DNA from: Streptomyces albus subsp. albus
GTDB taxonomy: Bacteria > Actinomycetota > Actinomycetes > Streptomycetales > Streptomycetaceae
Length of the DNA: 64,000 nt
Reading direction: 5' to 3'
Assembly (NCBI RefSeq): GCF_000719865.1
Contig: NZ_JOID01000029.1
Span: forward strand, 10,305-74,304
This document shows positions 40,046 through 48,081 of the stretch, in pieces; position 1 is the first letter of the stretch, and every line of letters begins with the position of its first letter. The notes beneath the pieces are model-generated. The model saw nothing but the letters and a program-made list of their open reading frames with translations, ran no database searches and had not been told where the DNA came from. The position numbers and the translations under genes are program-made.

Positions 40046-40390
40046 TCAGCGGCCGGACCGGGATTCCGCTCCGCGCAGCCGCTCGTTGATGCGCCGGGCC
40101 TCTTCGAGCTGGTCCTCCAGGATGATGATCCGGCAGGCCGCCTCGATCGGGGTTCCCTGGTCGACGAGTTCGCGGGCACGGGCGGCGATCCGCAGCTGGT
40201 AGCGGGAGTAGCGGCGGTGGCCGCCGGCGGAGCGGAGGGGGGTGATCAGCCGCGCGTCCCCCACGGCCCGGAGGAAGGCGGGGGTGGTGCCGATGATCTC
40301 CGCCGCGCGGCCCATGGTGTAGGCCGGGTAGTCGTCGTCTTCGAGGGGATCGGTCGTCGTGTTGGGATGGTCTTCCGCTGCCACCTGCAC
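40046..40390 (-). CDS. small MerR-like transcriptional regulator
   Basis: About 114 aa if started at the GTG at 40390. The MerR-type winged helix spans YTMGRAAEIIGTTPAFLRAV ... GGHRRYSRYQLRIA. A helix with IILEDQLEEARRINERLR forms a short dimerisation coil. There is no ligand-binding domain, as in HspR/BldC-like proteins. An in-frame start at 40450 is also open, but it would place a perfect 15-bp hairpin inside the coding region, so I prefer the shorter form. I recall near-identical proteins as common in Streptomyces, without a defined role. Confidence 0.75.
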   Translation of the reverse strand: MQVAAEDHPNTTTDPLEDDDYPAYTMGRAAEIIGTTPAFLRAVGDARLITPLRSAGGHRRYSRYQLRIAARARELVDQGTPIEAACRIIILEDQLEEARRINERLRGAESRSGR

Positions 40391-40427
40391 CTCTGTCTCT
40401 TGACCCTGTCCTGTGAACACGCGTCGA

Positions 40428-40459
40428 GGGGCTCCGGTGCCGTGCGGCACCGGAGCCCC
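40428..40459. promoter_or_regulatory. perfect 15+2+15 bp hairpin in the MerR leader
   Basis: GGGGCTCCGGTGCCG (40428-40442), TG, and the exact complement (40445-40459). It sits 38 bp upstream of the preferred start of the MerR-like gene. No T-run follows on either strand, so a leader attenuator or protein site is as likely as a terminator. Confidence 0.7.
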
Positions 40460-40908
40460 GAGGGATACAACACCATCTACCGGCTCACTGCGCCGGTCTC
40501 ACTCGTTCCGTACGCCGGCCGGGAGGCCGGGATACGGGGATCTTTGAATGCGTGACCGAGGACCACCTTGCCTTTCCTGGCCTTGCCTTACCCGGGGGGA
40601 CGAGGGGGGTGTCGCCCGGGCGATCCCGATGGTGATGCGCTCCTCTCTTCCGGTGATCAACGTGGTGGTACTGACTGCTGCGACGGCTCCTTGAGCCGCC
40701 CGGCCCGGCCGCCGGCGCCGAGGCCCCTTTCCCACTGCCGGCCCCGATCACCGCACCGCCGTGCCGTCCTGCTCACGCGGTCGTCGCTGCCGCGTTCCGT
40801 TGACTCCGGCTTTCGTTACACAAGAAACGTTAGCTCCAGTGCCCTCGAATGTCTACCACGGCCACAGGAGATTTCCCGGACCGGCGGCGCCTCGGGTCAC
40901 GGCGCCAG
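40460..40908. other. leader/promoter region of the MerR-like gene
   Basis: 449 bp without a convincing gene. Less GC-rich than the rest of the window in two places. Around 40570-40590 are CCTTGCC repeats. Around 40810-40830 is CGTT-N8-AACG with flanking TTTC/GAAA, a possible MerR-type operator. Short open frames exist on the minus strand (40485-40751) but are Arg/Pro-rich and lack a good ribosome binding site. Confidence 0.5.
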
Positions 40909-41095
40909 GGGTTGTCCCGTAATCCGCGGTGGAGCAGCGCGCGGCGTCGGATGCGGTGCATCGCAAGGCGGAGGGGTGTTCGCATACCGGGTGTATGCGG
41001 ATGTTCCGACAACGCGGCGTGGGGGCACCCCCGGCCGGAGGCTGGGAGTGCCGTACCCGGCGTCGCGCGCCCACCGGGGATTATCGGGACAACCC
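40909..41095. mobile_element. MITE-like non-coding element, ~187 bp
   Basis: Ends are imperfect terminal inverted repeats of ~25 bp. The left starts GGGTTGTCCCGTAATCC and the right, read inward, starts GGGTTGTCCCGATAATCC; both continue with CGGTGG. The interior carries AGGCGGAGGGG, a palindrome around CGCATACCGGGTGTATGCG and CGACAACGCGG, related to the element at 16108. It encodes no protein. I could not define a clear target duplication because the right end abuts the IS insertion at 41096. Confidence 0.7.
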
Positions 41096-41099
41096 TTAG

Positions 41100-42704
41100 C
41101 TTGATCTTTAACCTGTGCGGCGAGGACGTGGAGTCGTTGATTTCGTCGTGCGTCGCTTTGAGGGGCCGGGTTTGCGAACGATGTGCACGTCATAGCGTGC
41201 GGTGGGCTGGTTGTTCCTGCGGCCGGGTGGCCGTCCCGGGCCAGGCCGGGAGGATTTCGGTGCTTCGGCCGGGCAGGCGGCCTTCGGCCGCAGGTGCCGA
41301 AAGTCGCGACGGACGCGGGCGGGGGTGAGCCTGTCGGGCGGGGTCGGCTTTTCCCACGGTCGCCGGAGGTCTGCCGCCAGCGGGCGGGCGAGTCGGAGCT
41401 GGGTGAAGGCGACGATGATCAGCCAGGTCCAGCGGTCGGCGGCTTCGGGGGTGCGGATCTTCGGGCAGGTCCAGCCCAGGGTCTGTTTGAACAGGCGGAA
41501 GGTGTGCTCGATGTCGAAGCGCCGCAGAAACGCCTGCCATAGACGGTCGACGTCGACTGTGGTGGCGTCGGTGCCCGACCACCACAGCCAGACCGGCTTG
41601 GGTGTCGCGCCGCTGGGCAGATGCTCGACCTGCAAGTGGATCACGGTGCCCTCGATGACCGGCAGGGCGCCGAGCTGGGAAGTCCAGGCAGAGCGGTGGG
41701 TCAGTCTCGGGTGGAGCCGGTCCCATGCCCGGGCGGTGGCGGTGCCGTAGAGACGGGTTGTGGTCACCGTCTGCTCATCGGGTGCGCCCCAGGTGTTCGG
41801 GTCACCGAAGACGAACTCCCCTCCGTGGCGGGGCGGCCGGCCCCGAGCGCCGGGCTCGCGAGGCGGGACCGCGCGGCGTAGGACCCGGTCCGAGCGCATC
41901 CGGCCCAATACCTGCACCGGCAGATCTCTGAGCAGGAAGGCCAGGCGGGGCACGTCGTATCCGGCGTCCACCACGATCAGGATCTCCGGGTCGCCGTCCC
42001 TCCACTGCCCGGCTGAGATCAGCCGCTCGACCAGTTCACGCATCTGGCCGGCCGTGACGGTGGCAGCGTCGTCGCCCGGGGCCAGACGCAGTGCGTCCAG
42101 CGGCGCGGTCCACGAACTGCGTCCCGTCTCCAGCGCGCAGATCACCGAGTAGGGCCAGCCGGGCACGGGAATGTGCTGGTCCTTGCCCCGGCCGTAGGTG
42201 TGGCACAGGATCCGCTGCGGCGAGGTGTGCGCGTTGGGCCGCAGCCAGCAGGTCAGATCGGCGGCCAGCACCAGCCGGCCGTCCGCCGCCCGTGGCAGCG
42301 GAACCGTTGCCAGGGCCCGTCGCAGCCGGGCCACGTCGACCCGGCCTGCGGACAGGGCGTCGTAGAGCCCGCCGTGCCCGCGCCGGTGTTCGCCCACCAG
42401 CGACAGTTCCACCAGCGACCGGACCGGGCCGTCCGCACACAGCACGGCATCGGCCAACTCGAACAGCGCATCCGCTCGCCGGGTCAGACAGGAGTAGAAC
42501 TCACCCCGGAAGCATGACAGTTCCGCAAACGGATCCTGCCGGACGACGTGCTGCAGCAGACTCATCCCCACGGCCTTCGCGCTGAGCTTGTGTGTTCCTT
42601 GGTCGGATCACATGCTCAGCCGAAGGCCGCCTTCACATACGGCAGTTACCAGCCCGAGTGATCAAGTACGAGGAGTCGTTCGACCTCCAAGGTTGAAGAT
42701 CAAG
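41100..42704 (-). mobile_element. complete IS701-type insertion sequence, 1605 bp
   Basis: Terminal inverted repeats CTTGATCTTTAACCT (left, 41100) and CTTGATCTTCAACCT (right, read inward from 42704) flank one transposase gene. The direct repeat TTAG occurs at 41096-41099 and 42705-42708. A 4-bp YTAR target duplication is the hallmark of the IS701 family. Both ends and the transposase are intact, so the insertion looks recent and potentially mobile. Confidence 0.88.
41108..42571 (-). CDS. IS701-like DDE transposase
   Basis: 487 aa (GTG 42571; ATG at 42565 also possible). DDE features visible: LAADLTCWLRPNA with the first Asp, IVVDAGYDVPRLAF with the second, and FDIEHTFRLFKQTLGW with the Glu followed by the helix motif of IS4/IS701 enzymes. 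The basic C-terminal tail (GPGRPPGRRNNQPTARYDVH) is typical for DNA binding. The frame is intact with no stop or shift. It occupies nearly all of the insertion sequence. Confidence 0.88.
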   Translation of the reverse strand: MGMSLLQHVVRQDPFAELSCFRGEFYSCLTRRADALFELADAVLCADGPVRSLVELSLVGEHRRGHGGLYDALSAGRVDVARLRRALATVPLPRAADGRLVLAADLTCWLRPNAHTSPQRILCHTYGRGKDQHIPVPGWPYSVICALETGRSSWTAPLDALRLAPGDDAATVTAGQMRELVERLISAGQWRDGDPEILIVVDAGYDVPRLAFLLRDLPVQVLGRMRSDRVLRRAVPPREPGARGRPPRHGGEFVFGDPNTWGAPDEQTVTTTRLYGTATARAWDRLHPRLTHRSAWTSQLGALPVIEGTVIHLQVEHLPSGATPKPVWLWWSGTDATTVDVDRLWQAFLRRFDIEHTFRLFKQTLGWTCPKIRTPEAADRWTWLIIVAFTQLRLARPLAADLRRPWEKPTPPDRLTPARVRRDFRHLRPKAACPAEAPKSSRPGPGRPPGRRNNQPTARYDVHIVRKPGPSKRRTTKSTTPRPRRTG

Positions 42705-43421
42705 TTAGGCGTGACCGCCAGGGACACCGGCGTGCGCGAGGGCGCCCGGGGTGAGGCGGCCGACGATCGCCGGGGCCTCCCGGACGAGCGTGTCGTCGGT
42801 GAGCGCTTCCACCATGAACAGGGCGAAGTCCACACGGCGTGTCAGATTGCCGGACAGCACCGGGTCACCGACGTGCCGGCTCCACACGGGCAGGCCCTGG
42901 CTCTCCCCCTCCTCCAGAGAGCTGCCGCGCACCACGGTCCACCGGGTGTCGCTGGCGAACACCCGGCGGCACGCCTCCACTTGATCGTCGATCTCGACGT
43001 AGCGGAGGAGCCTGCCCAGGCGGGCGGCGATCCACAGGGCCGCCGCGAAGCCCCGCGGGTACCGGTCCTTGCCGTCACGCGTGATGTGCCAGCCGCAGGA
43101 GAAGACCAGGCGCGCGCCCGGCCACGCGTGATCGAGGACCGCCTGTGCCGTGCCCGACGCGTACTGCCGCACACCCCAGGGCACCAGCACCGTCAGCACT
43201 CCGTCGCACCCGGCGACCGCCCGCCGGATCACCGCCGGGTCGTTCGTGGGCCCGGGGACGACGGTCATCCGGCCTTCGAACGCGGCCAGCTTCGGCACGC
43301 TGCGCTCGCGGCAGACGCCGACCACCTCGTAGCCCCGCTCCAGCGCGTGCCGGACCATGTACCGCCCGAGCTTCCCCGAAGCCCCGACGATGCAGACCTT
43401 CTTCACCCCATCCGCGCCCAT
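42705..43421 (-). CDS. NAD(P)-binding reductase, NmrA/atypical SDR
   Basis: 238 aa. N-terminal Rossmann motif VCIVGASGKLGRYMVRHALE; a central VLTVLVPWGVRQYASG; no Tyr-x3-Lys pair of classical SDRs, as in NmrA-like sugar-epimerase relatives. Its TAA stop is formed by the first bases of the TTAG duplicated by the IS insertion, so the protein is intact but nothing of its original 3' flank remains attached. The promoter (TTGACT, 17 bp, TAGCGT) is overlaid by two TetR operators. Likely a quinone or aldehyde reductase induced by an electrophile (inference from TetR pairing). Confidence 0.82.
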   Translation of the reverse strand: MGADGVKKVCIVGASGKLGRYMVRHALERGYEVVGVCRERSVPKLAAFEGRMTVVPGPTNDPAVIRRAVAGCDGVLTVLVPWGVRQYASGTAQAVLDHAWPGARLVFSCGWHITRDGKDRYPRGFAAALWIAARLGRLLRYVEIDDQVEACRRVFASDTRWTVVRGSSLEEGESQGLPVWSRHVGDPVLSGNLTRRVDFALFMVEALTDDTLVREAPAIVGRLTPGALAHAGVPGGHA

Positions 43422-43446
43422 GGCGCACCCCTTCCCCGGAGGTCAA

Positions 43447-43491
43447 CCTTACGATGTAAGGCACGCTATCCTTACGCCGTAAGGCAGTCAA
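43447..43491 (-). promoter_or_regulatory. reductase promoter with two TetR operators
   Basis: Operators CCTTAC-GAT-GTAAGG (43447-43461) and CCTTAC-GCC-GTAAGG (43470-43484), centres 23 bp apart. For the reductase, -35 TTGACT is at 43491-43486 and -10 TAGCGT at 43468-43463 with 17-bp spacing. The second operator exactly fills the spacer and the first lies just downstream of -10. The divergent TetR gene starts 27 bp away, so one repressor likely controls both genes. Confidence 0.85.
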
Positions 43492-43510
43492 GGGAAGCGG
43501 AGGAGGGGGC

Positions 43511-44185
43511 ATGCCCCAAGGAGGCAGGGGCCGGCGCGGGACGCTCAGCCGCGGGCTGGTGATCCGCACGGCGATGGCGGTGGCGGACGAGAAGGGCTCG
43601 GCCGCGCTCACCATGCGGGCCGTCGCCGGGTCCCTGGGCGTCGAGGCGATGTCGCTCTACCACCACGTGGCCGGCCGAGAGGACCTCCTTGACGGCATGG
43701 TGGACGCGGTGTTCGAGGAGATCGACCTGCCGCCGCGCGGCACGGACTGGAAGAGCGCCATGCGCCGGCGCGCGGTCTCCGCCCGCGCCGCGCTCCGGCG
43801 CCATCCGTGGGCCGTCCCCCTGATGGACTCCCGCACCCGGCCCGGCCCCGCGACCCTGCGCCACCATGACACCGTCATCGGGTTGCTCCGCGCCGGAGGG
43901 TTCTCCGTCCCGATGGCCGCGCACGCCGTCTCGCTGATCGACAGCTACCTGTACGGCTTCGTGCTGCAGGAGCTGAGCCTGCCGTTCAGCGACTCGGCGG
44001 AGCTGGACGAGGTGGCGGGCGCCATCCTGCGCGAGATGCCCGCCGACGCCTATCCCCATCTCACCGAGCTCGCCACGGAGCACGCCCTCAAGCCCGGTTA
44101 CTCCTACGCCGACGAGTTCGACTTCGGCCTCACCCTCATTCTCGACGCCCTGCACCCGGACGAGGGCTCCGGCGCCCAAGGTTAG
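43511..44185 (+). CDS. TetR-family repressor of the adjacent reductase
   Basis: 224 aa. N-terminal TetR helix-turn-helix (ALTMRAVAGSLGVEAMSLYH, then HVAGREDLLDGMVD); TetR_C-type ligand domain with DSYLYGFVLQELSLPF. The ATG has GGAGGAGG upstream. It diverges from the reductase over twin palindromic operators, a textbook local repressor layout. The ligand is unknown. Confidence 0.9.
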   Translation: MPQGGRGRRGTLSRGLVIRTAMAVADEKGSAALTMRAVAGSLGVEAMSLYHHVAGREDLLDGMVDAVFEEIDLPPRGTDWKSAMRRRAVSARAALRRHPWAVPLMDSRTRPGPATLRHHDTVIGLLRAGGFSVPMAAHAVSLIDSYLYGFVLQELSLPFSDSAELDEVAGAILREMPADAYPHLTELATEHALKPGYSYADEFDFGLTLILDALHPDEGSGAQG

Positions 44186-44373
44186 AGCCCGTCCGGCCGT
44201 TCCCACCGGGGCCGCGGCGCCCGGCACCGCACTCCCGCGGTCTCCGGCCGGAGGCGCCCCAGGCCGCGTCGCCGGCCCGCCCGCGTACGCCCGGCACTCG
44301 GGCGGCCCACCGCGGTGCGCGGCGCGGCCCCTTCACGCCGCGGTCCGATCCGGCGCGAAGGGGCGGACGGGCC

Positions 44374-44991
44374 CTATCCGCCGTCCCGGTCCGGCGCGGC
44401 ACCGCGCAGGAAGAGGGCGACGACCTGCCGCACGGTCTCCCCCACCGGGGCCTCCTCGGGGCGCTGTTCCGGTGGCATGGCGACATCGCCGGGCATCGGC
44501 TCGGCGACCCCGGCGAGTTCGAGGAAGGCCGTGGCGAGGAATCCGGGATCGGCCTTCCGCAGCTCGCCCGCGGCCACGGCGTCCGCCATGAGCGCGGTCA
44601 TGGGGGCGATGAGCCGCTCCACGTAGCGCCGGGAGATCTCCGTGCGGGTGGCGTCGTCCAGGTGGCGGGTGGCGTCGTAGACCCGCAGGCCGAGCGTGGA
44701 GTTATAGGTGCCCAGCGCGTAGGTGGCCACGACCGACTCCAGCCGTTCGCGCAGGGTCTCCCCCGCCGTCATCGCCGTTCGCAGCACCTCGCCCGCCTCG
44801 TCGATGTACCGGTGGGCGACCTCGGTGAAGATCTCGGCCTTTCCGCCCGGGAAGTGGTGGTACAGGCTGGCCTTCTTCACGCCGACCGTCTTGGCGATCT
44901 CCTCCAGGGAGACCCCGAGGTATCCCCGCTCCAGCAGCAGGACGGCGAACTCCTCCCGGGCACGGAGGCGTGTGTCGGGTTTGCGGGGCAT
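44374..44991 (-). CDS. TetR-family repressor of the ABC exporter operon
   Basis: 205 aa. Helix-turn-helix ERGYLGVSLEEIAKTVGVKK, then ASLYHHFPGGKAEIFTEVA. The C-terminal domain is helical with LIAPMTALMADAVAAGELR. It is the third gene after an ABC ATPase and permease, 4 bp after the permease stop. It likely autorepresses the operon through the 30-bp palindrome in front of the ATPase gene. Confidence 0.9.
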   Translation of the reverse strand: MPRKPDTRLRAREEFAVLLLERGYLGVSLEEIAKTVGVKKASLYHHFPGGKAEIFTEVAHRYIDEAGEVLRTAMTAGETLRERLESVVATYALGTYNSTLGLRVYDATRHLDDATRTEISRRYVERLIAPMTALMADAVAAGELRKADPGFLATAFLELAGVAEPMPGDVAMPPEQRPEEAPVGETVRQVVALFLRGAAPDRDGG

Positions 44992-44995
44992 GGGC

Positions 44996-45847
44996 TCAGA
45001 CTCCTGTACGGGTGCGGCGGACGAGCGCGGTGCGGACCGCGAGGGCGCCCAGCAGAAGCAGAGCGGCCACGACCATGGTGCCCGGCCACAGGCTCTGCTC
45101 CCTCCATCCCGGGGAGAGCAGGGCGCGCATCGCCTCCAGGGGCGGTGTGAGCGGGTTGAGGCCGGCGGCGACGGCCATCCAGCCGTCCAGGCTCGCGCGG
45201 GGGACGAAGGTGGCCGTGAAGAAGGACAGCGGGAAGAAGACCAGGGTCACAGAGCTCACCGCGGAGGCGCTGCCGGTCCACAGGCCGGCGGCCGCGGCCA
45301 GCAGCAGGAAGCCGAGTCCCACCAGGACGGTGGCGGCGACGACGGCGGCCGCCGCGGCGAGCCCTCCGGCGGGGCGGAGCCCGAGGAGCCCTCCGAGCGC
45401 GGTGAGCGCGGCGGCCTGGGCGGCGAGGACGGCCGTCCCGGCGAGGACGGGCGCCGCGACGAGGGCCGAACGGCCCGCCGGGGTCAGCCACAGCCGCGCG
45501 TGGTACCCGGATTCGATGTCCCGGACCAGTAGTTGACCGGCGATCGCTCCCCCGGTGAAGGCCGTGGTCAGCAGGCAGAGCGGCAGAACGACCTCCACAT
45601 AGCTCCGGCCGGCGCCGGCCGCGCCCGCCACCGGGGAGAGCTGGGCCTCGTAGACCACGAGGAAGAAGGCGCTCATGAGGAGCGGGGAGAGGATCAGGGA
45701 GGGGGTGCGGGCGCAGGTGCGCAGGGAGCGCGCGGTGAGCGCGAGGAGGGCGGCCGGGGCGCCGCCCGGCCTGCCGGTGGTCTCGGTGGCCTCGGGGGTG
45801 GTGATGCCGGCCGGGCCGGCGGTGGAAGGGGTGGTGTCCGCGCTCAT
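44996..45847 (-). CDS. ABC-2 type exporter permease (DrrB-like)
   Basis: 283 aa with six membrane spans. ABC-2 features are LTARSLRTCARTPSLILSPL, the middle VVLPLCLLTTAFTGGAIAGQ and the loop LSFFTATFVPRASLDGWM before NPLTPPLEAMR. The ATG overlaps the ATPase stop (ATGA). With the upstream ATPase it forms a DrrAB-like drug or lipid exporter. Substrate unknown; TetR control suggests induction by it. Confidence 0.88.
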   Translation of the reverse strand: MSADTTPSTAGPAGITTPEATETTGRPGGAPAALLALTARSLRTCARTPSLILSPLLMSAFFLVVYEAQLSPVAGAAGAGRSYVEVVLPLCLLTTAFTGGAIAGQLLVRDIESGYHARLWLTPAGRSALVAAPVLAGTAVLAAQAAALTALGGLLGLRPAGGLAAAAAVVAATVLVGLGFLLLAAAAGLWTGSASAVSSVTLVFFPLSFFTATFVPRASLDGWMAVAAGLNPLTPPLEAMRALLSPGWREQSLWPGTMVVAALLLLGALAVRTALVRRTRTGV

Positions 45848-46869
45848 GCCGCTGCCCCGCTCTCGTGTCCGTCGTGCCGGTTTCCGTCGGGGCTGTCGTC
45901 GTGGTTGCCGGCCCCGTGCCCGTGCTCCGGCACGGCGGCCAGGCGGAGGTAAACGTCCTCCAGGCTGGGTTCGTCGACCCGGATGGCGTCGGCGCGCAGC
46001 CCTTCGGCGGCGAGTGCCAGGAGCATGTCGCTGTCCGCGCCGGCCCGGGAGAGTTTCGCCCGTACGGTGCCTGCGGCGAGCAGGCCGGCGGTTTCCCCGC
46101 GTCCGGTGAGCAGACGCAGGGCGCGGGCCGCGGCGCCCTCGTCGCCGAACCGCAGGGTCAGCGCCCGCTCCCCCACGCTCTCCTTGAGCGCCCGGGGCGA
46201 GGCGGAGGCGATGAGCCGCCCCTCGCGCAGGATGCCGACGCGGTGGCAGAGTTCGTCGGCCTCTTCCAGATACTGCGTGGTCAGCAGCACGGTGACGCCG
46301 GACTCGACGGAGAGGCGGCGGATCTCGGACCACAGGGAGCGGCGGCTCTCCGGGTCCAGGCCGGTGGTGGGCTCGTCCAGGAACAGCACCCGCGGGCGCT
46401 GGACGAGGGCGACGGCGAGATCGATCCGGCGCCGCTGTCCCCCGCTGAGCTTCCCGACAGGGGTGTCGGCGTGCCGGGCCATGCCGGTCACGGCGAGGAG
46501 CTCGTCGCAGCGGCCGCGGGCCCGGGCGGCGGCGAGGCCGTGCATCCGGCCCTGGAGAAGGAGGAGTTCACGTCCGGCCATCCCCGGGTCGAGAGCCGTG
46601 TCCTGGAGCACCGTGCCGGAACGGGAGCGGACCAGCGCGGGCTCCGCGGCCACATCGGCTCCGGCCACGCGGGCGGTGCCGCGGGTGGGCCGGAGCATGG
46701 TCGTCAGCATGCGGACCGTCGTGCTCTTGCCCGAGCCGTTGGGACCCAGGAGTCCGTAGATCTCGGCGGGGGCGACTTCCAGATCGAGGTCGCGCACGGC
46801 GGCGCGGCCCGCGAAGTCGCGTCCCAGCCCCGAGGCGCGAATGGAGGAATCGGGAGTGCTTGTGCTCAT
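45844..46869 (-). CDS. ABC exporter ATPase (DrrA-like)
   Basis: 341 aa. Walker A GLLGPNGSGKSTTVRML, Q-loop region, signature LSGGQRRRIDLA, Walker B VLFLDEPTTGLD, and the DrrA-family C-terminal extension. It starts six bases after a -10-like TAGGTT inside a 30-bp palindrome and has no Shine-Dalgarno, so the mRNA is probably leaderless. First gene of ATPase-permease-TetR. Typical of daunorubicin-resistance-type exporters. Confidence 0.92.
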   Translation of the reverse strand: MSTSTPDSSIRASGLGRDFAGRAAVRDLDLEVAPAEIYGLLGPNGSGKSTTVRMLTTMLRPTRGTARVAGADVAAEPALVRSRSGTVLQDTALDPGMAGRELLLLQGRMHGLAAARARGRCDELLAVTGMARHADTPVGKLSGGQRRRIDLAVALVQRPRVLFLDEPTTGLDPESRRSLWSEIRRLSVESGVTVLLTTQYLEEADELCHRVGILREGRLIASASPRALKESVGERALTLRFGDEGAAARALRLLTGRGETAGLLAAGTVRAKLSRAGADSDMLLALAAEGLRADAIRVDEPSLEDVYLRLAAVPEHGHGAGNHDDSPDGNRHDGHESGAAA

Positions 46870-46872
46870 GGA

Positions 46873-46902
46873 CTAAACCTACCTATCGATAGGTAGGTTT
46901 AG
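46873..46902. promoter_or_regulatory. perfect 30-bp palindromic TetR operator
   Basis: Half-site CTAAACCTACCTATC (46873-46887) is followed by its exact complement. For the exporter operon, -35 TTGCTA is at 46905-46900, -10 TAGGTT at 46881-46876, spacing 18, and the ATG at 46869. The operator covers the whole spacer and -10, so binding would shut off transcription. Confidence 0.88.
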
Positions 46903-47079
46903 CAACCGGGCTTCACCCGGCGGCGCCGTCCGCCGGAGCACACGGGGACCGGCCGGCCGCGTCAACCGTCGTTCGTCACAGCGGAACCGGCCGCCTCGTG
47001 AGCGCCGCCACCGCCCGGACGGGTTCCGGTGCGCGGGGTCGCGGCCGGCCGGCTCCGGTCCTGATCCGGACGGCGCCGG

Positions 47080-47898
47080 TCACTCCCACGGCGCCGGGCC
47101 GGCGCGGTCCGCCCACGCGGCCAGGTCGGCTCCGTCGAAGCAGCGGATGCCCGTCCGCGCGGCGTAGTCGGCCGCGGGTTCGGTGAACGTGCTGGTGGTG
47201 ACGAGGGCGGCGACGTCGGCCTCGTGGACGGTGAAGCAGGTGCCGCCGAACCGCTGCAGCTCCTGGGAGCCGACCTTGTTCGTCTCGCAGTAGCGCTTGC
47301 ACTGGATGACGACCCGCCGGCCGTCCGGGCTGGTGGCCACCACGTCGGCGCCGAGATCGTTGGCCCCGCCCACCACGCTCACGTCCCCGCAGCCGTCGCG
47401 TTCGCACAGCGCCGCGACGGCCTCCTCGAAGGCGTCGGCGTCCATCGCGTCGTAGGCACCGCGGATCTCCTGCTCCGGGCACGGCTCCCCGTCCGGCTCC
47501 GCGGCCTGCTCCGGCGCGGGGGCCGCGAGCGGCTCCGGGACCGCTTCCCCGCCCCCCTCCGGGTGCAGGTCGGGCAGCAGCTCCGGCATCGCCTCGCGCT
47601 CTGCGGCGGAGACCTCCTCCTCCACCGGGACGGTGCCGGGGTGCCGGCCCGCGGCGATCCGCGCCTGCCGGCGGCCGCGCAGCACGGCGACCGCCGCCGC
47701 GACGGCCACCAGCGTCCCGAGCACCGCGGTCGCCAGATGCCCCGGGGAGGCCTGGCTCGCCTGCTTCAGGGTGAGCCCGATCCCGCAGACGAGGATGACC
47801 AGCAGCCCGAGGGTGGACGCCAACTGGCGTGCCCCGAGCGGCCGTCCGGGCTCGGGCTCGTCGTGGCCGGGTATGCGGCGCCGGGTCGGTGTGGCCAT
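47080..47898 (-). CDS. membrane-anchored Mrr-type restriction endonuclease
   Basis: 272 aa. Two N-terminal membrane spans (LASTLGLLVILVCGIGLTL; LATAVLGTLVAVAAAVAVL), an acidic linker, then an Mrr_cat nuclease domain (~150-272). The domain has ALCERDGCGDVSVVGGANDL, GADVVATSPDG and VVIQCKRY, i.e. the D...QxK core of PD-(D/E)xK nucleases. Mrr-type enzymes cut modified DNA; membrane-anchored forms are widespread in actinobacteria with unknown roles. Monocistronic. Nothing else is recognisable in the gaps on either side (46903-47079 and 47899-48081). Confidence 0.82.
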   Translation of the reverse strand: MATPTRRRIPGHDEPEPGRPLGARQLASTLGLLVILVCGIGLTLKQASQASPGHLATAVLGTLVAVAAAVAVLRGRRQARIAAGRHPGTVPVEEEVSAAEREAMPELLPDLHPEGGGEAVPEPLAAPAPEQAAEPDGEPCPEQEIRGAYDAMDADAFEEAVAALCERDGCGDVSVVGGANDLGADVVATSPDGRRVVIQCKRYCETNKVGSQELQRFGGTCFTVHEADVAALVTTSTFTEPAADYAARTGIRCFDGADLAAWADRAGPAPWE

Positions 47899-48081
47899 GG
47901 ACGGGATCCCCCCTGAGGTCCGAACGAAGATCGTTCCTGCCTCCTGCCCCGGGGCCGCCGTTTCAGCACCGTTTCACCACGGACCTCGCCGCCGGCGGGC
48001 CCGGCCGCCGTCCCTGCCGCGCCGCCCGCCGTCCGCCGTCCGGCCGCGCCGCGCTCCCGCCGCGCTCCCGGCCCGCCGCCC

